Assembly: GCF_963678635.1 (NCBI RefSeq)
Contig: NC_087069.1
Span: 3,916,166-3,980,165, forward strand
DNA from: Symsagittifera roscoffensis
Taxonomy: Eukaryota; Xenacoelomorpha; Acoela; Convolutidae
Reading direction: 5' to 3'
DNA length: 64,000 bases
In this document: positions 1 to 7,330 of the stretch, one piece after another
Position numbering within the stretch: position 1 is the first letter of the stretch
Layout: each line of letters opens with the position of its first letter
Notes under the pieces: model-generated
Databases searched by the model: none
Told to the model about the DNA's origin: nothing
The model's input: only the letters and a program-made list of their open reading frames with translations
Translations under genes and position numbers: made by a program

Positions 1-305
1 TTTACAAATTGTTTGGAGTTTGAAATTTCTTCACAAGAATCATCAAATATAAGCAAATACTTAGTTCCATTATTTGGGAGATTTTCAATCAAGTCAAAAT
101 CTACTCCTTGGATAAATTTAAGGTTTTTTCTTTGCATTTGAATATAAAGAGGTTGATAATGTTGATAAAAATAAAAAATTTTGTCGAATGCTGGTTGAAA
201 AGTACCAATTTTCAACCAATCAAAAATAAGATGCGACTTTCCAGATCCACTTGGTCCAACTAGGGAAATAAAAATTCCTTCTTTGGTAGATATTATTTTC
301 TTCAT
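1..305 (-). pseudogene. Packaging ATPase, partial duplicate (N-terminal part, runs off the window)
   Basis: This is the duplicate of the first 100 or so codons of the ATPase at 3592-4314, with the same ATG (303-305) and the same Walker A motif GPSGSGKS. The rest of the gene lies beyond the left edge, so I cannot say whether this copy is complete. One base near 141 differs from the other copy. The ATG overlaps the stop of the membrane-protein gene next to it, as in the full copy. Confidence 0.85.
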
Positions 306-565
306 AGCTTTGGAGAAGGTAGAATATAACCGACTGTACTTGATAAAATAGCTACCCAAACTGTTGTTTCTTCACATGTTGTGGATAACATAATTCGAAC
401 GATTGCAAAAATAGCATCAAAACTATATCAAAAAAATTGGCACAAAAAAACTAAAAGAGATCTATTATATGTACGTCCAAACAATTTCCATGATTTTCGT
501 TCATGATTTTCTTCATCAAAAACAAAATTTCCTAAATTTACGGACTTGTCACATTGATCGACCAT
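302..565 (-). pseudogene. Small membrane protein of the Maverick, duplicate copy with in-frame stop
   Basis: This is the duplicate of 4311-4574, with the same in-frame TGA in the middle of the hydrophobic stretch (428-430) and the same end overlapping the ATPase start. Because the stop is shared by both copies it predates the duplication. See the 4311-4574 entry for the protein description. Confidence 0.6.
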
Positions 566-643
566 CTTAACTCTAAAAAGAAAAAGTTGACAATGAAATT
601 TAATTAAAGTTTGAAAATGGTAGTACATTAAGAATAATATAAT

Positions 644-894
644 TTACAATTTGTTAAAAAAACATCGAGACCATGTTCCGTATGCAAATGCTTTTCTTTC
701 TGCACAGTGAAGAGTTTTTACATGACGAAATGGGTAGTTGCTACACCTCCAATCATATTCTTCATCTTTGAATATCAAAAACTGAACTTTAGGGCAAGCG
801 TAGTCATCCAAATTAATAATCTTTGTTTCCAAAAATTCTGATAGAATCTTACATTTTTCATAACCTTTTGCAAAAAATTCCGTGTCTGTGGCTT
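644..894 (-). pseudogene. Exonuclease-like gene, truncated duplicate (C-terminal 83 codons)
   Basis: This is the C-terminal part of the gene found complete at 4653-5123, cut at the duplication junction (894/895). It retains the conserved end with the HCAERK and AYGTWSRCFF motifs. Two or three codons differ from the other copy, including an alanine for serine next to HCAERK. At the junction the open frame of the basic core gene (895-1257) runs into this sequence out of frame, so the last roughly 40 codons of that open frame are junk. Confidence 0.85.
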
Positions 895-1257
895 GCGAGA
901 GCGACTGATTTTTGAACTACTCTTTTGAGAAATGGTTCTTCTTGTTCTACGCTTGGGTTTCTTTTTTCCACCTCCCAGCTGTTTTCGAAGTGTTTTTGTT
1001 CCAATATCTTTTGCAAACGTTTTGAGCTTTTTTCGTCCACTGACAACTTCTCCAATCTCTGGAGCGGCAATTTCAAATAAATCTGCTCCGATTCTTTTTG
1101 CAGCTGGGACTATATATTTTTTATTGAAGGGAATTGCAGTTCTCCCAAGAGTTTGTGCAAGAGCACCAAAACCTCTTCCACGCTGCCTTGCATGTCCACG
1201 AAAAATAGGGAAATTAGCTGAACTTTGAGCAACTATTTCGTATGAAGTATAAATCAA
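895..1257 (-). pseudogene. Basic virion core/minor protein of the Maverick, 3' end replaced at duplication junction
   Basis: The frame encodes about 120 residues beginning near FPIFRGHARQRGRGFGALAQ. A moderately hydrophobic middle (IPFNKKYIVPAAKRIGADLF) and a strongly basic Lys/Arg/Ser tail with KKKPKRRTRRT follow. Short, very basic proteins like this accompany the capsid genes of Maverick/Polinton and adintovirus elements and resemble adenovirus core peptides. The family link is from memory. A LGGG|K stretch before the basic tail fits an adenain-type cleavage pattern (inference). The gene follows the minor capsid gene directly. No ATG occurs in the frame: the open frame begins at a TTG beside the capsid stop. 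Downstream, the natural C-terminus is cut off at 895 by the duplication. It may be a true core protein or a membrane-lytic pVI-like protein. Confidence 0.6.
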
Positions 1258-2081
1258 AAATGTTTATCCGAAATCTTGCGAAACAAGAGGACAACTCGTG
1301 TAATTCCTACGGACACAAAAGGAATTTTTTCACCTGTAGTATCCCTTAGTTCTATTTTTATGCTGTGGAAAGAGTTTTTTAATAGTTTTTTAAATTGTAG
1401 ATTTGTGAAGGATTGACAGTTCATGTACTGTCCTGTAGATATTATGTCTCCATTTTTTACTTTGGAAATGAAAGGAATACAACGCAGTAATGGAGTTTTT
1501 GTATCGCCTACTATATTATATTCTATAATATCACTATAAATCATTAAGGAATGTATTCTTATAATGTCGTAAGAATACTGAGGATAATGTGGTCCTTTTC
1601 CTTTCATTATAACACCTGTCTGATTTTGCTCTAAATCACAACCAAAAATGTGACTCAAATCAGCACTTTGAATTATAAACACTGATTGATCCTCAGGTAA
1701 ATGAATGGCAACTTTTTGTGTAATCTTATCTACTGATACATAAATTCCGTTATATTCATATTTTTGTGCTCCTATACGTTTTCGAACTTTGTCATTCATG
1801 GCTACAACTATATCAACAATACTTGGATACAATCCAGGTTCAACATGCATCGGTTGAATTTTTCTTTTTTCCTCAGGACTTTCTCGTCCATCTACGAAAA
1901 TAAACGTTCCCTCTGTAACGTTTTGGTACAAAGAAGGGTACGATATTTCTGAAATAGCAACCTCCCATTCTCCTTTTAGATGTATTTGTTGCGTTAGAAA
2001 ATTTGTAAAGGAACTAAGACTGTTATTCGGATAACAACTAAAAGAAGCATTAGAAACTAGCTCAATAGTAAAAGAATCCAT
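1254..2081 (-). CDS. Maverick minor capsid protein (penton-like, PY family)
   Basis: This is a 275-residue protein that begins MDSFTIELVSNASFSCYPNN. I chose the ATG at 2081 because the older copy at 27.5-28.2 kb keeps a Met at the same place after the same RSVV stretch. The opening pattern (xSFTxxLxSNAS, then a short linker, then GEWEVAISEISYPS) is what I know as the start of the single-jelly-roll minor capsid, or penton, proteins of Maverick/Polinton elements, where it would form the virion vertex. I see no signal peptide or membrane segment. It lies 43 bp downstream of the integrase and just upstream of the core-like gene, which is the usual capsid cluster. The frame is intact, though shorter than the 400-500 residues I remember for other animal copies. 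Confidence 0.65.
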   Translation of the reverse strand: MDSFTIELVSNASFSCYPNNSLSSFTNFLTQQIHLKGEWEVAISEISYPSLYQNVTEGTFIFVDGRESPEEKRKIQPMHVEPGLYPSIVDIVVAMNDKVRKRIGAQKYEYNGIYVSVDKITQKVAIHLPEDQSVFIIQSADLSHIFGCDLEQNQTGVIMKGKGPHYPQYSYDIIRIHSLMIYSDIIEYNIVGDTKTPLLRCIPFISKVKNGDIISTGQYMNCQSFTNLQFKKLLKNSFHSIKIELRDTTGEKIPFVSVGITRVVLLFRKISDKHF

Positions 2082-2124
2082 GACAACTGATCGATAAAAA
2101 CTCAATTTAAAAAATGACTTACCA

Positions 2125-2994
2125 CTAATCTGAACATTTTCTCAGCTCTTTTTCATGAAATTTTCCCAGTATTTCTTCTTTTTCGAGATCTTTGATGATG
2201 TATGTTGGAGGTTTTTTTGTAGATATTGCCGAAATTTCAAAAATTTCATCTGTAAACTGTGTCTTGTATCCTTTTCGGAACGGAATATCATTTTTTGAAA
2301 TTCTAACTCTATCACCAATTTTGAATTTTGGTTTAATATATTTCTTGAATGATTTGTTATACAATATTGATAAAAAATCACTGTTTTTCACATCTCTGGG
2401 AGATTTTCCAATTGATCGATTTTTGCGGCAGTTCAATGTAGAAACAAACTGCTGCAATTTGGGGATAAATTTTTCACCATGATCTTCAATGTAACGATAT
2501 ATTATATGTTTTAAAGACTGAATTGCTCTGTCTGCAAATGCAGCTTTGGTTTCACTCATTGTTGAGTAAACTACAATGTCTTTCTCCTTGCAAATCTTTT
2601 TAAAAGTTCCCCCATATTCTGTTCCTTTATCAACCCAAAGTTTTTCAGGAGTGTTTTTTTGAGAAATCATTTTTCTAAAAGCTTGTAAAGTGTCTTTGGC
2701 ATACTTTGTTTTCATTGTTTGAACTCTGACAAATCTCGAAAAAATATCTACAGCAACTAATAAATACTTGACTCCATTGATTTGACTAGCTAACTTGTCT
2801 ACAAAAGCCAAGTCCATCCACCAGATTTCATTGATATTTTTAGAAAACGCTTGAAGTCTTCGGAAAGACCTGATTGGTGGACCAAATTTTGTATACGATG
2901 TCTTGGTTTGTAAAAACTTTTCTACTTTCTTTTTTGATAAACCACTCGCTTTACTCAAGTTTTGAATAGAACCGTACGCAGCTCTGCCCCTAGA
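2125..2994 (-). CDS. Maverick retrovirus-type (rve/DDE) integrase, no ATG visible
   Basis: This is an open frame of about 290 codons between an in-frame TAA (2995-2997) and the TAG at 2125. It has an N-terminal helical part, then the RNase H-fold catalytic core: first Asp in WWMDLAF, second Asp in LWVDKGTEYGG. The third acidic position lies in KAAFADRAIQSLK, where a Glu is expected but GAC (Asp) is present. The C-terminus has an SH3/chromo-like segment (KFKIGDRVRI ... YIIKDLEKEEI). The enzyme would cut and join element ends into host DNA. No ATG precedes the conserved part. The first exon may be supplied by splicing (an AG-rich acceptor-like CTAGGGGCAG lies at 2984-2993), or the start is lost. 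The frame is otherwise unbroken. Confidence 0.85.
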   Translation of the reverse strand, partial: SRGRAAYGSIQNLSKASGLSKKKVEKFLQTKTSYTKFGPPIRSFRRLQAFSKNINEIWWMDLAFVDKLASQINGVKYLLVAVDIFSRFVRVQTMKTKYAKDTLQAFRKMISQKNTPEKLWVDKGTEYGGTFKKICKEKDIVVYSTMSETKAAFADRAIQSLKHIIYRYIEDHGEKFIPKLQQFVSTLNCRKNRSIGKSPRDVKNSDFLSILYNKSFKKYIKPKFKIGDRVRISKNDIPFRKGYKTQFTDEIFEISAISTKKPPTYIIKDLEKEEILGKFHEKELRKCSD

Positions 2995-3019
2995 TTACAA
3001 TCTGTTTAGTCTTACCTTT

Positions 3020-3430
3020 TCAGATTTTGAAAGGGATCCAAGTTCCTCTATCTTTTGCTTTAGCATTCTTGTTATTAACAAGTTTACGAGGAATATGTGT
3101 TGCTTCCAAAATAGTAAAGTAAATATCTGGAAAATCGGTATTTTTTCGCTTTAGTGCACACACAAAGTCTACAATAGATTCTTTTGTATCTCGATATTTC
3201 AATATAATACTGTCTGACTGGCTGATTTTAATTCTAGGAGAATTCAAAATTAAATCATTAATATGCTTATTGTTGCTCGTTTTCAACCTCGCATTTACAG
3301 CACTGTAAACAGAATCAAAATTTTTTGGTACAATCTCCTCTTTTTCTTGCTTTTGTTCCAATTTTTGTTTTCTTGGAAGTGTACTTTGTGATTGATAAAC
3401 TGAGTACGGAATTAAAACAAACTGTTCCAT
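3020..3430 (-). CDS. Conserved Maverick protein of unknown function upstream of integrase
   Basis: This is a 136-residue protein starting MEQFVLIPYSVYQ, with a charged Gln/Lys linker and a conserved-looking C-terminal half (LNSPRIKIS, then FPDIYFTILEATHIP, then KAKDRGTWIPFKI at the very end). I remember proteins ending in this KAKxRGxWxPFKI manner in other animal Mavericks, always unnamed, so no function is given. The ATG lies one base after the stop of the preceding gene (TAG-T-ATG). The same arrangement is kept in the diverged copy at 29.05-29.5 kb, which argues that both frames are real. Directly after its TGA is a splice-donor-like AAAAG/GTAAGA that is also kept in the old copy. Confidence 0.65.
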   Translation of the reverse strand: MEQFVLIPYSVYQSQSTLPRKQKLEQKQEKEEIVPKNFDSVYSAVNARLKTSNNKHINDLILNSPRIKISQSDSIILKYRDTKESIVDFVCALKRKNTDFPDIYFTILEATHIPRKLVNNKNAKAKDRGTWIPFKI

Positions 3431-3431
3431 A

Positions 3432-3668
3432 CTATGTCAATCGTTTAATGACAAAAGGGGTTCTTTTTTGTGTTAGTTCTGAAATTTCTTTTCGATATTT
3501 TACTACGTCTTCTTTCCGAAGATCTCGAAGCTCTCCTCTTAATAGGTTTACTAAACAATCGCTCAGAAACTGAATGAAATCTTTTGGGCAATTAAGAATG
3601 AATTGTTTTCGAAGCCTTAGGGAAAATTTTTGAAATATTGGGAGAATAGAGACGTATTGTGAACTCAT
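3432..3668 (-). CDS. Small conserved basic Maverick protein
   Basis: This is a 78-residue protein rich in Leu, Lys and Arg, with a central LRKQFILNCPKDFIQFL and CLVNLLRGEL segment followed by basic helices. It recalls short helical proteins of about 100 residues found beside the packaging ATPase in adintovirus-like elements (memory, not checked). The start at 3668 overlaps the ATPase end by 77 bp; a shorter start is possible because no second Met is available within the conserved part. A mutated counterpart is at 29506-29700, with the same one-base spacing to the next gene. Confidence 0.5.
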   Translation of the reverse strand: MSSQYVSILPIFQKFSLRLRKQFILNCPKDFIQFLSDCLVNLLRGELRDLRKEDVVKYRKEISELTQKRTPFVIKRLT

Positions 3669-4314
3669 CGTCCAAAAACTTTGTCTCTATTCCAGCTGGT
3701 AAGTAAAATTTTGTTGGAACTGAGCCACTATTAGTGCAATACCTAAGTGAATCAACTGTTTTTGGGGTTGAATCAATAAGTAAATGACCATAAGGAACGG
3801 ATGTTGCATCTTGATACCACTCTTTCAATTGAGATCCTAGACCTAGTTGTTGACCTAATGTATTGATTTGTAAAACATCCCTCGGCGACTTGAACAAGAC
3901 TATGTGTGTATTTTGTAACTCTACATCTCGTCCTAATTTGCTTTGATGAAATAAATTGTGTTTGATGTATATTGTATTCAGACCCCTGTGTCTCCCCGCA
4001 GTAGGAATTTTTACAAATTGTTTGGAGTTTGAAATTTCTTCACAAGAATCATCAAATATAAGCAAATACTTAGTTCCATTATTTGGGAGATTTTCAATCA
4101 AGTCAAAATCTACTCCTTGGATAAATTTAAGGTTTTTTCTTTGCATTTGACTATAAAGAGGTTGATAATGTTGATAAAAATAAAAAATTTTGTCGAATGC
4201 TGGTTGAAAAGTACCAATTTTCAACCAATCAAAAATAAGATGCGACTTTCCAGATCCACTTGGTCCAACTAGGGAAATAAAAATTCCTTCTTTGGTAGAT
4301 ATTATTTTCTTCAT
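3592..4314 (-). CDS. Genome-packaging ATPase (A32/FtsK-HerA type) of the Maverick
   Basis: This is a 240-residue P-loop ATPase expected to pump DNA into the capsid. Walker A is GPSGSGKS at residues 17-24, and Walker B is YLLIFDDS at about 83-90. A further hallmark of this family follows around residue 110 onward: HRGLNTIYIKHNLFHQ, then HIVLFKSPRD. I chose the ATG at 4314 (MKKIISTKEGIF) rather than the upstream open frame because it overlaps the stop of the membrane-protein gene in an ATGA arrangement, a typical compact-virus layout. The frame is intact. A partial recent copy lies at 1-305 and an ancient one at 29.7-30.13 kb. Confidence 0.92.
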   Translation of the reverse strand: MKKIISTKEGIFISLVGPSGSGKSHLIFDWLKIGTFQPAFDKIFYFYQHYQPLYSQMQRKNLKFIQGVDFDLIENLPNNGTKYLLIFDDSCEEISNSKQFVKIPTAGRHRGLNTIYIKHNLFHQSKLGRDVELQNTHIVLFKSPRDVLQINTLGQQLGLGSQLKEWYQDATSVPYGHLLIDSTPKTVDSLRYCTNSGSVPTKFYLPAGIETKFLDDEFTIRLYSPNISKIFPKASKTIHS

Positions 4315-4574
4315 AGCTTTGGAGAAGGTAGAATATAACCGACTGTACTTGATAAAATAGCTACCCAAACTGTTGTTTCTTCACATGTTGTGGATAACAT
4401 AATTCGAACGATTGCAAAAATAGCATCAAAACTATATCAAAAAAATTGGCACAAAAAAACTAAAAGAGATCTATTATATGTACGTCCAAACAATTTCCAT
4501 GATTTTCGTTCATGATTTTCTTCATCAAAAACAAAATTTCCTAAATTTACGGACTTGTCACATTGATCGACCAT
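4311..4574 (-). pseudogene. Small membrane protein of the Maverick, broken by an in-frame TGA
   Basis: The frame starts at an ATG (MVDQCDKSVNLGNFVFDEEN), has a soluble lead of about 30 residues, then a hydrophobic segment around SLLVFLCQFF. There it meets TGA (4437-4439) and continues in the same frame through another hydrophobic stretch to a conserved-looking ...VWVAILSSTVGYILPSPKL end. Its natural stop overlaps the ATPase start. I remember short proteins ending in this YILPSP manner as single-pass membrane proteins next to Maverick ATPases. The TGA sits after a run of six Ts and is present in both duplicates (428-430). It could be simple decay or recoding; decay is the simpler view. The start could instead be an upstream Met at 4637. 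Confidence 0.6.
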
Positions 4575-4652
4575 CCTAACTCTAAAAAGAAAAAGTTGAC
4601 AATGAAATTTAATTAAAGTTTGAAAATGGTAGTACATTAAGAATAATATAAT

Positions 4653-5123
4653 TTACAATTTGTTAAAAAAACATCGAGACCATGTTCCGTATGCAAATGA
4701 TTTTCTTTCTGCACAGTGAAGAGTTTTTACATGACGAAATGGGTAGTTGCTACACCTCCAATCATATTCTTCATCTTTGAATATCAAAAACTGAACTTTA
4801 GGGCAAGCGTAGTCATCCAAATTAATAATCTTTGTTTCCAAAAATTCTGATGGAATCTTACATTTTTCATAACCTTTTGCAAAAAATTCCGTGTCTGTGG
4901 CTTCTAGATTTTCCATTAATTTTTCAAGTTCAGTATATTTTTCGTAACCACTGCTCCAATTGATTCCATGAAGTTGCTGTGTACACCAAAAAGATTGGGA
5001 TGTTGGTTTGAATTTTTTGGGAGGAAGAAAGGAATATCCTTCTGTTTGTCCATCCTTATAAACTCCTAATTCTTTCACTATATTGCTTTCGATACATTCA
5101 ATATCCAAAACAACTAGACTCAT
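4653..5123 (-). CDS. DnaQ/RNase H-like 3'-5' exonuclease-like Maverick protein
   Basis: This is a 156-residue protein with an intact frame and ATG at 5123. The N-terminus VVLDIECIESNIVKELGVYK has the D-x-E of an Exo I motif on a first strand. The middle (FFAKGYEK) could carry Exo II-like features, and the C-terminus has a conserved HCAERKSFAYGTW segment that could be Exo III-like. This layout suggests a DEDD-type nuclease fold, but the second and third motifs are not clear-cut, so the activity is inferred. Similar proteins accompany animal Mavericks (memory). A nuclease of this kind would process replication or packaging intermediates. Copies: identical at 8891-9361, truncated at 644-894. Confidence 0.5.
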   Translation of the reverse strand: MSLVVLDIECIESNIVKELGVYKDGQTEGYSFLPPKKFKPTSQSFWCTQQLHGINWSSGYEKYTELEKLMENLEATDTEFFAKGYEKCKIPSEFLETKIINLDDYACPKVQFLIFKDEEYDWRCSNYPFRHVKTLHCAERKSFAYGTWSRCFFNKL

Positions 5124-5163
5124 TCTGTTAACTGATTTCTCTGGAGTTTTTTGTTAAAAATGA

Positions 5164-5568
5164 TCAACAATCAAACAATGCATATACTGATGAAGCAAAT
5201 ATTTTAACATATAAACAAAAAAATAATCCAGTCACGTGACCAAGAAAGCATGAACTGGGGAGACTAGGTGCAACATAACAATACCCAGGACGTTTTTTTG
5301 TAATAGATTTCACAGATCCAGCAGAGTCATGTAGAATTGCATGTAGTCTAAAAATTTTGGAGTTTGCAAAAAAGTAATCCAAACAGGAATTTCCGTATCC
5401 AATTAGTCCTCCAAAAGGAAAATTATGGTCCATTTCTTTTAAATTTATGTCCGGATCCAAAACAATACAGGTATAAAGAAATAAATTTTTTCTTTTTGTA
5501 TTTGATGAAAAATCTTGCCTAATAATCTCAAAAACTCTTAGAATTTCATTCAATTTCTGTACGTTCAT
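5164..5568 (-). CDS. Conserved Maverick protein of unknown function (FGGLIGYGNS family)
   Basis: This is a 134-residue protein with the motifs FPFGGLIGYGNSCLDYFFA, FRLHAILHDSAGSVK, RPGYCYVAP and LGHVTGLFFCLYVKIF. I remember this run of motifs in unnamed proteins of animal Mavericks and adintovirus-like elements, with no assigned function. The paired His (LHAILHD, GHVTG) and Cys residues could be metal ligands or part of an active site, but that is speculation. The C-terminal hydrophobic stretch may bury in a core or touch membrane. The ATG overlaps the end of the preceding PC4-like gene by 23 bp. The second duplicate (9402-9600) has lost the first half. Confidence 0.55.
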   Translation of the reverse strand: MNVQKLNEILRVFEIIRQDFSSNTKRKNLFLYTCIVLDPDINLKEMDHNFPFGGLIGYGNSCLDYFFANSKIFRLHAILHDSAGSVKSITKKRPGYCYVAPSLPSSCFLGHVTGLFFCLYVKIFASSVYALFDC

Positions 5569-6040
5569 TTTCTACAGTGCATTCGTCAATAATGATACAA
5601 GATTTTTTGAAGGTCTCTACATAACCTAGTAATGAAGGAAGCATATCAAGTAATTTATCATATTCTTCTCTTTGTAGTTGTAAAGATTGATTATTTTTCC
5701 ATTGATTTCCATTTCTACGATATTCTACAAGATCTATTTTTTTGGTATCAGATCGGTATCCTATGTAAATTTTTCTTCTACCATTATGCAGAGTCCACTC
5801 AAAGTGAGATATTTGTGAGTCTACGTCCAAACTCTGCAAGTTTGGTAAATTTTGAGATTCTATAATTGTTAGTGAAATTTTTTGGGATTTTTCTTCAAGA
5901 ACAATATGAAAAAGTCCCAATTCATTGTGAAGTTTTAAGAGTAAATTTCTTGAAAAACCAATACTAAAGGAAAATTGATTTTGAGGATAAAAAGTTAAAT
6001 TACAAGACAAAAAATATAAACAACACAAATTATTGTACAT
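5546..6040 (-). CDS. PC4-like single-stranded DNA binding protein (putative)
   Basis: This is a 164-residue protein; the ATG at 6040 starts MYNNLCCLYF. The second half, NGRRKIYIGYRSDTKKIDLV followed by EYRRNGNQWKNNQSLQL and then an amphipathic helix (REEYDKLLDML), has the strand-strand-strand-strand-helix order of the PC4/Sub1 C-terminal domain that binds single-stranded DNA. The first half is a possible degenerate repeat of the same fold. Such a protein could coat replication intermediates of the protein-primed polymerase. It overlaps its upstream neighbour by 11 bp and its downstream one by 23 bp. The fold call rests on pattern only. Confidence 0.45.
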   Translation of the reverse strand: MYNNLCCLYFLSCNLTFYPQNQFSFSIGFSRNLLLKLHNELGLFHIVLEEKSQKISLTIIESQNLPNLQSLDVDSQISHFEWTLHNGRRKIYIGYRSDTKKIDLVEYRRNGNQWKNNQSLQLQREEYDKLLDMLPSLLGYVETFKKSCIIIDECTVENERTEIE

Positions 6041-6569
6041 TACAGTTCTCAACAAACATAAAGTCTCCCAAAATTTGGGACAGTTCTTTGAATTCGTTCA
6101 AAGTATAGTTGACATAGGCAACTTGTTTCATTACTTCATTCTCTTTTGCGGTGAACAGTCGAATCTGAATGTAGGGAGGTTTGTTAATATTGTACTTCTT
6201 GATCGTGACACAAACTTGTCTTCTATTGTATGTTGCTATGTCATACACTTGGTTGCAGTTGGCAAGCTCCTGATCCATAGTTGAATTTTTGTCAGAAGTG
6301 AGTTCCAATATAGGAACGAGTCCAAGGTTTTCAGCATCGTGAATAACAGTATTTCTAATTGCTGAGATTGCTTCTCCTTCTTTTTCGCCAAGATAGACTT
6401 GCTGTCTTTTTTCGAGTTGTCCCAACTCATTTTTCTTGAATAGTTGAAAGCAGGGCTCAAAATAAATTTTCCCTTTGTAGGATTTTTGGGACCAAGCAAA
6501 TCTCCCAATTTTTGTTTGATTTTTTGAGAATTCAATGTAATTGGAACTTGTGTCTTTTCTTGAGTACAT
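6030..6569 (-). CDS. Second PC4-like protein of the Maverick (putative)
   Basis: This is a 179-residue protein with ATG at 6569. The N-terminal half has FSKNQTKIGRFAWSQKSYKG, which resembles a strand pair. The C-terminal half, NRRQVCVTIKKYNINKPPYI followed by QIRLFTAKENEV and a helix TLNEFKELSQIL, again has the PC4-like four-strand plus helix order. It is the first gene of the overlapping minus-strand cluster that continues to the core protein. It is absent from the second duplicate (8731-11340) because of the internal deletion. The function as a nucleic-acid binder is inferred. Confidence 0.45.
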   Translation of the reverse strand: MYSRKDTSSNYIEFSKNQTKIGRFAWSQKSYKGKIYFEPCFQLFKKNELGQLEKRQQVYLGEKEGEAISAIRNTVIHDAENLGLVPILELTSDKNSTMDQELANCNQVYDIATYNRRQVCVTIKKYNINKPPYIQIRLFTAKENEVMKQVAYVNYTLNEFKELSQILGDFMFVENCNVQ

Positions 6570-6959
6570 TTTTCAAGAACAGACTGATCAGATGAAGAGA
6601 AATGAGAGAAATGAATTTGAGATTAAACGAAATTGAAAGTAAACAATATGAGTCATTCACTGAACCATAAAAGGAAATAGATCTATGATTGGAATTTTTG
6701 AGGGAAATTTCCAAATATGGAATTGTGTAGGTGTTAGTGTTTCTATATAAATCCACAATTTTCAGCAAAAATCATTGTTCCAGATGGCTGCAGCTATGTG
6801 TCAAGCTCTTCCCAGCTTTTATTCAGAGTATTGTCAAAAATCGCTATTTATTTCCGTTTCCAGTGATTTTTACGAAAAATATATAGTAACCAATAATTTT
6901 TTTTTAACAAGATGCAAAAGTGTTTCACATTTTCAATACAAATGCAAAAAATGTTTCAA
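6570..6959. other. Non-coding stretch upstream of the minus-strand gene cluster
   Basis: This stretch of about 390 bases lies between the cluster's first gene and the 31-bp repeat array. A short open frame on the minus strand (6532-6768) has no recognisable features and ends inside the neighbour, so I do not call it. The position makes it the likely 5' leader or promoter of the cluster, but I see no clear TATA box. It is missing from the second duplicate. Confidence 0.5.
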
Positions 6960-7330
6960 TTTTTTCTACAAAAAGCTAAAAGTGTTTTACTTTTTTCGAT
7001 AAAATGCGAAAAGTGTTTCATTTTTTTCGACAAAATGCGAAAAGTGTTTTACTTTTTTCGATAAAAAGCGAAAAGTGTTTCAATTTTTTCGACAAAATGC
7101 GAAAAGTGTTTTACTTTTTTCGATAAAATGCGAAAAGTGTTTTAATTTTTTCGACAAAATGCGAAAAGTGTTTTACTTTTTTCGATAAAATGCGAAAAAT
7201 ATTTCAGATTTTTCGACAAAATGCGAAAAGTGATTTACTTTTTTCGACAAAATGCGAAAATTGTTTTACTTTTTTTCAACAAAATGCGAAAAAGTGTTTC
7301 AATTTTTTCTACAAAAGGTTAAAAGTGTGT
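6960..7330. repeat. 31-bp tandem array inside the Maverick
   Basis: About eleven to twelve imperfect units are spaced about 31 bp apart. The shared core is CGATAAAATGCGAAAAGTG, alternating with a CGACAAAATGCG variant. Units become more variable towards both ends. The second copy of the array (9601-9935) lacks exactly one 31-bp unit. The array sits between two minus-strand genes, so it may be a spacer, a protein-binding array or simply slippage-prone DNA. Confidence 0.9.

Larger units (their letters stand above)
1..894. repeat. Left, partial copy of a 4,009-bp direct duplication in the Maverick
   Basis: Bases 1-894 match 4010-4903 almost perfectly. By eye I see four single-base differences. 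The match stops abruptly at GCTT (891-894 / 4900-4903), after which 895 enters the core-protein gene while 4904 continues the exonuclease-like gene. The unit is therefore 895-4903, and the window opens inside the preceding copy. The copy carries the start of the ATPase, the small membrane protein gene and the 3' end of the exonuclease-like gene. It is either a real tandem duplication or an assembly error. The few substitutions favour two real copies. Confidence 0.9.

Noticed and set aside
932-1228. 98-codon plus-strand frame
   Set aside because: Antisense shadow of the basic core gene; composition mirrors the Lys/Arg-rich coding strand.
6532-6768. 78-codon minus-strand frame upstream of the PC4-like gene
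   Set aside because: No ATG-proximal conservation or recognisable pattern, overlaps the neighbour's start and is absent from the second copy.
6960-7330. CRISPR array from the 31-bp period
   Set aside because: Repeats are directly adjacent with no spacers, so it is a simple tandem array.
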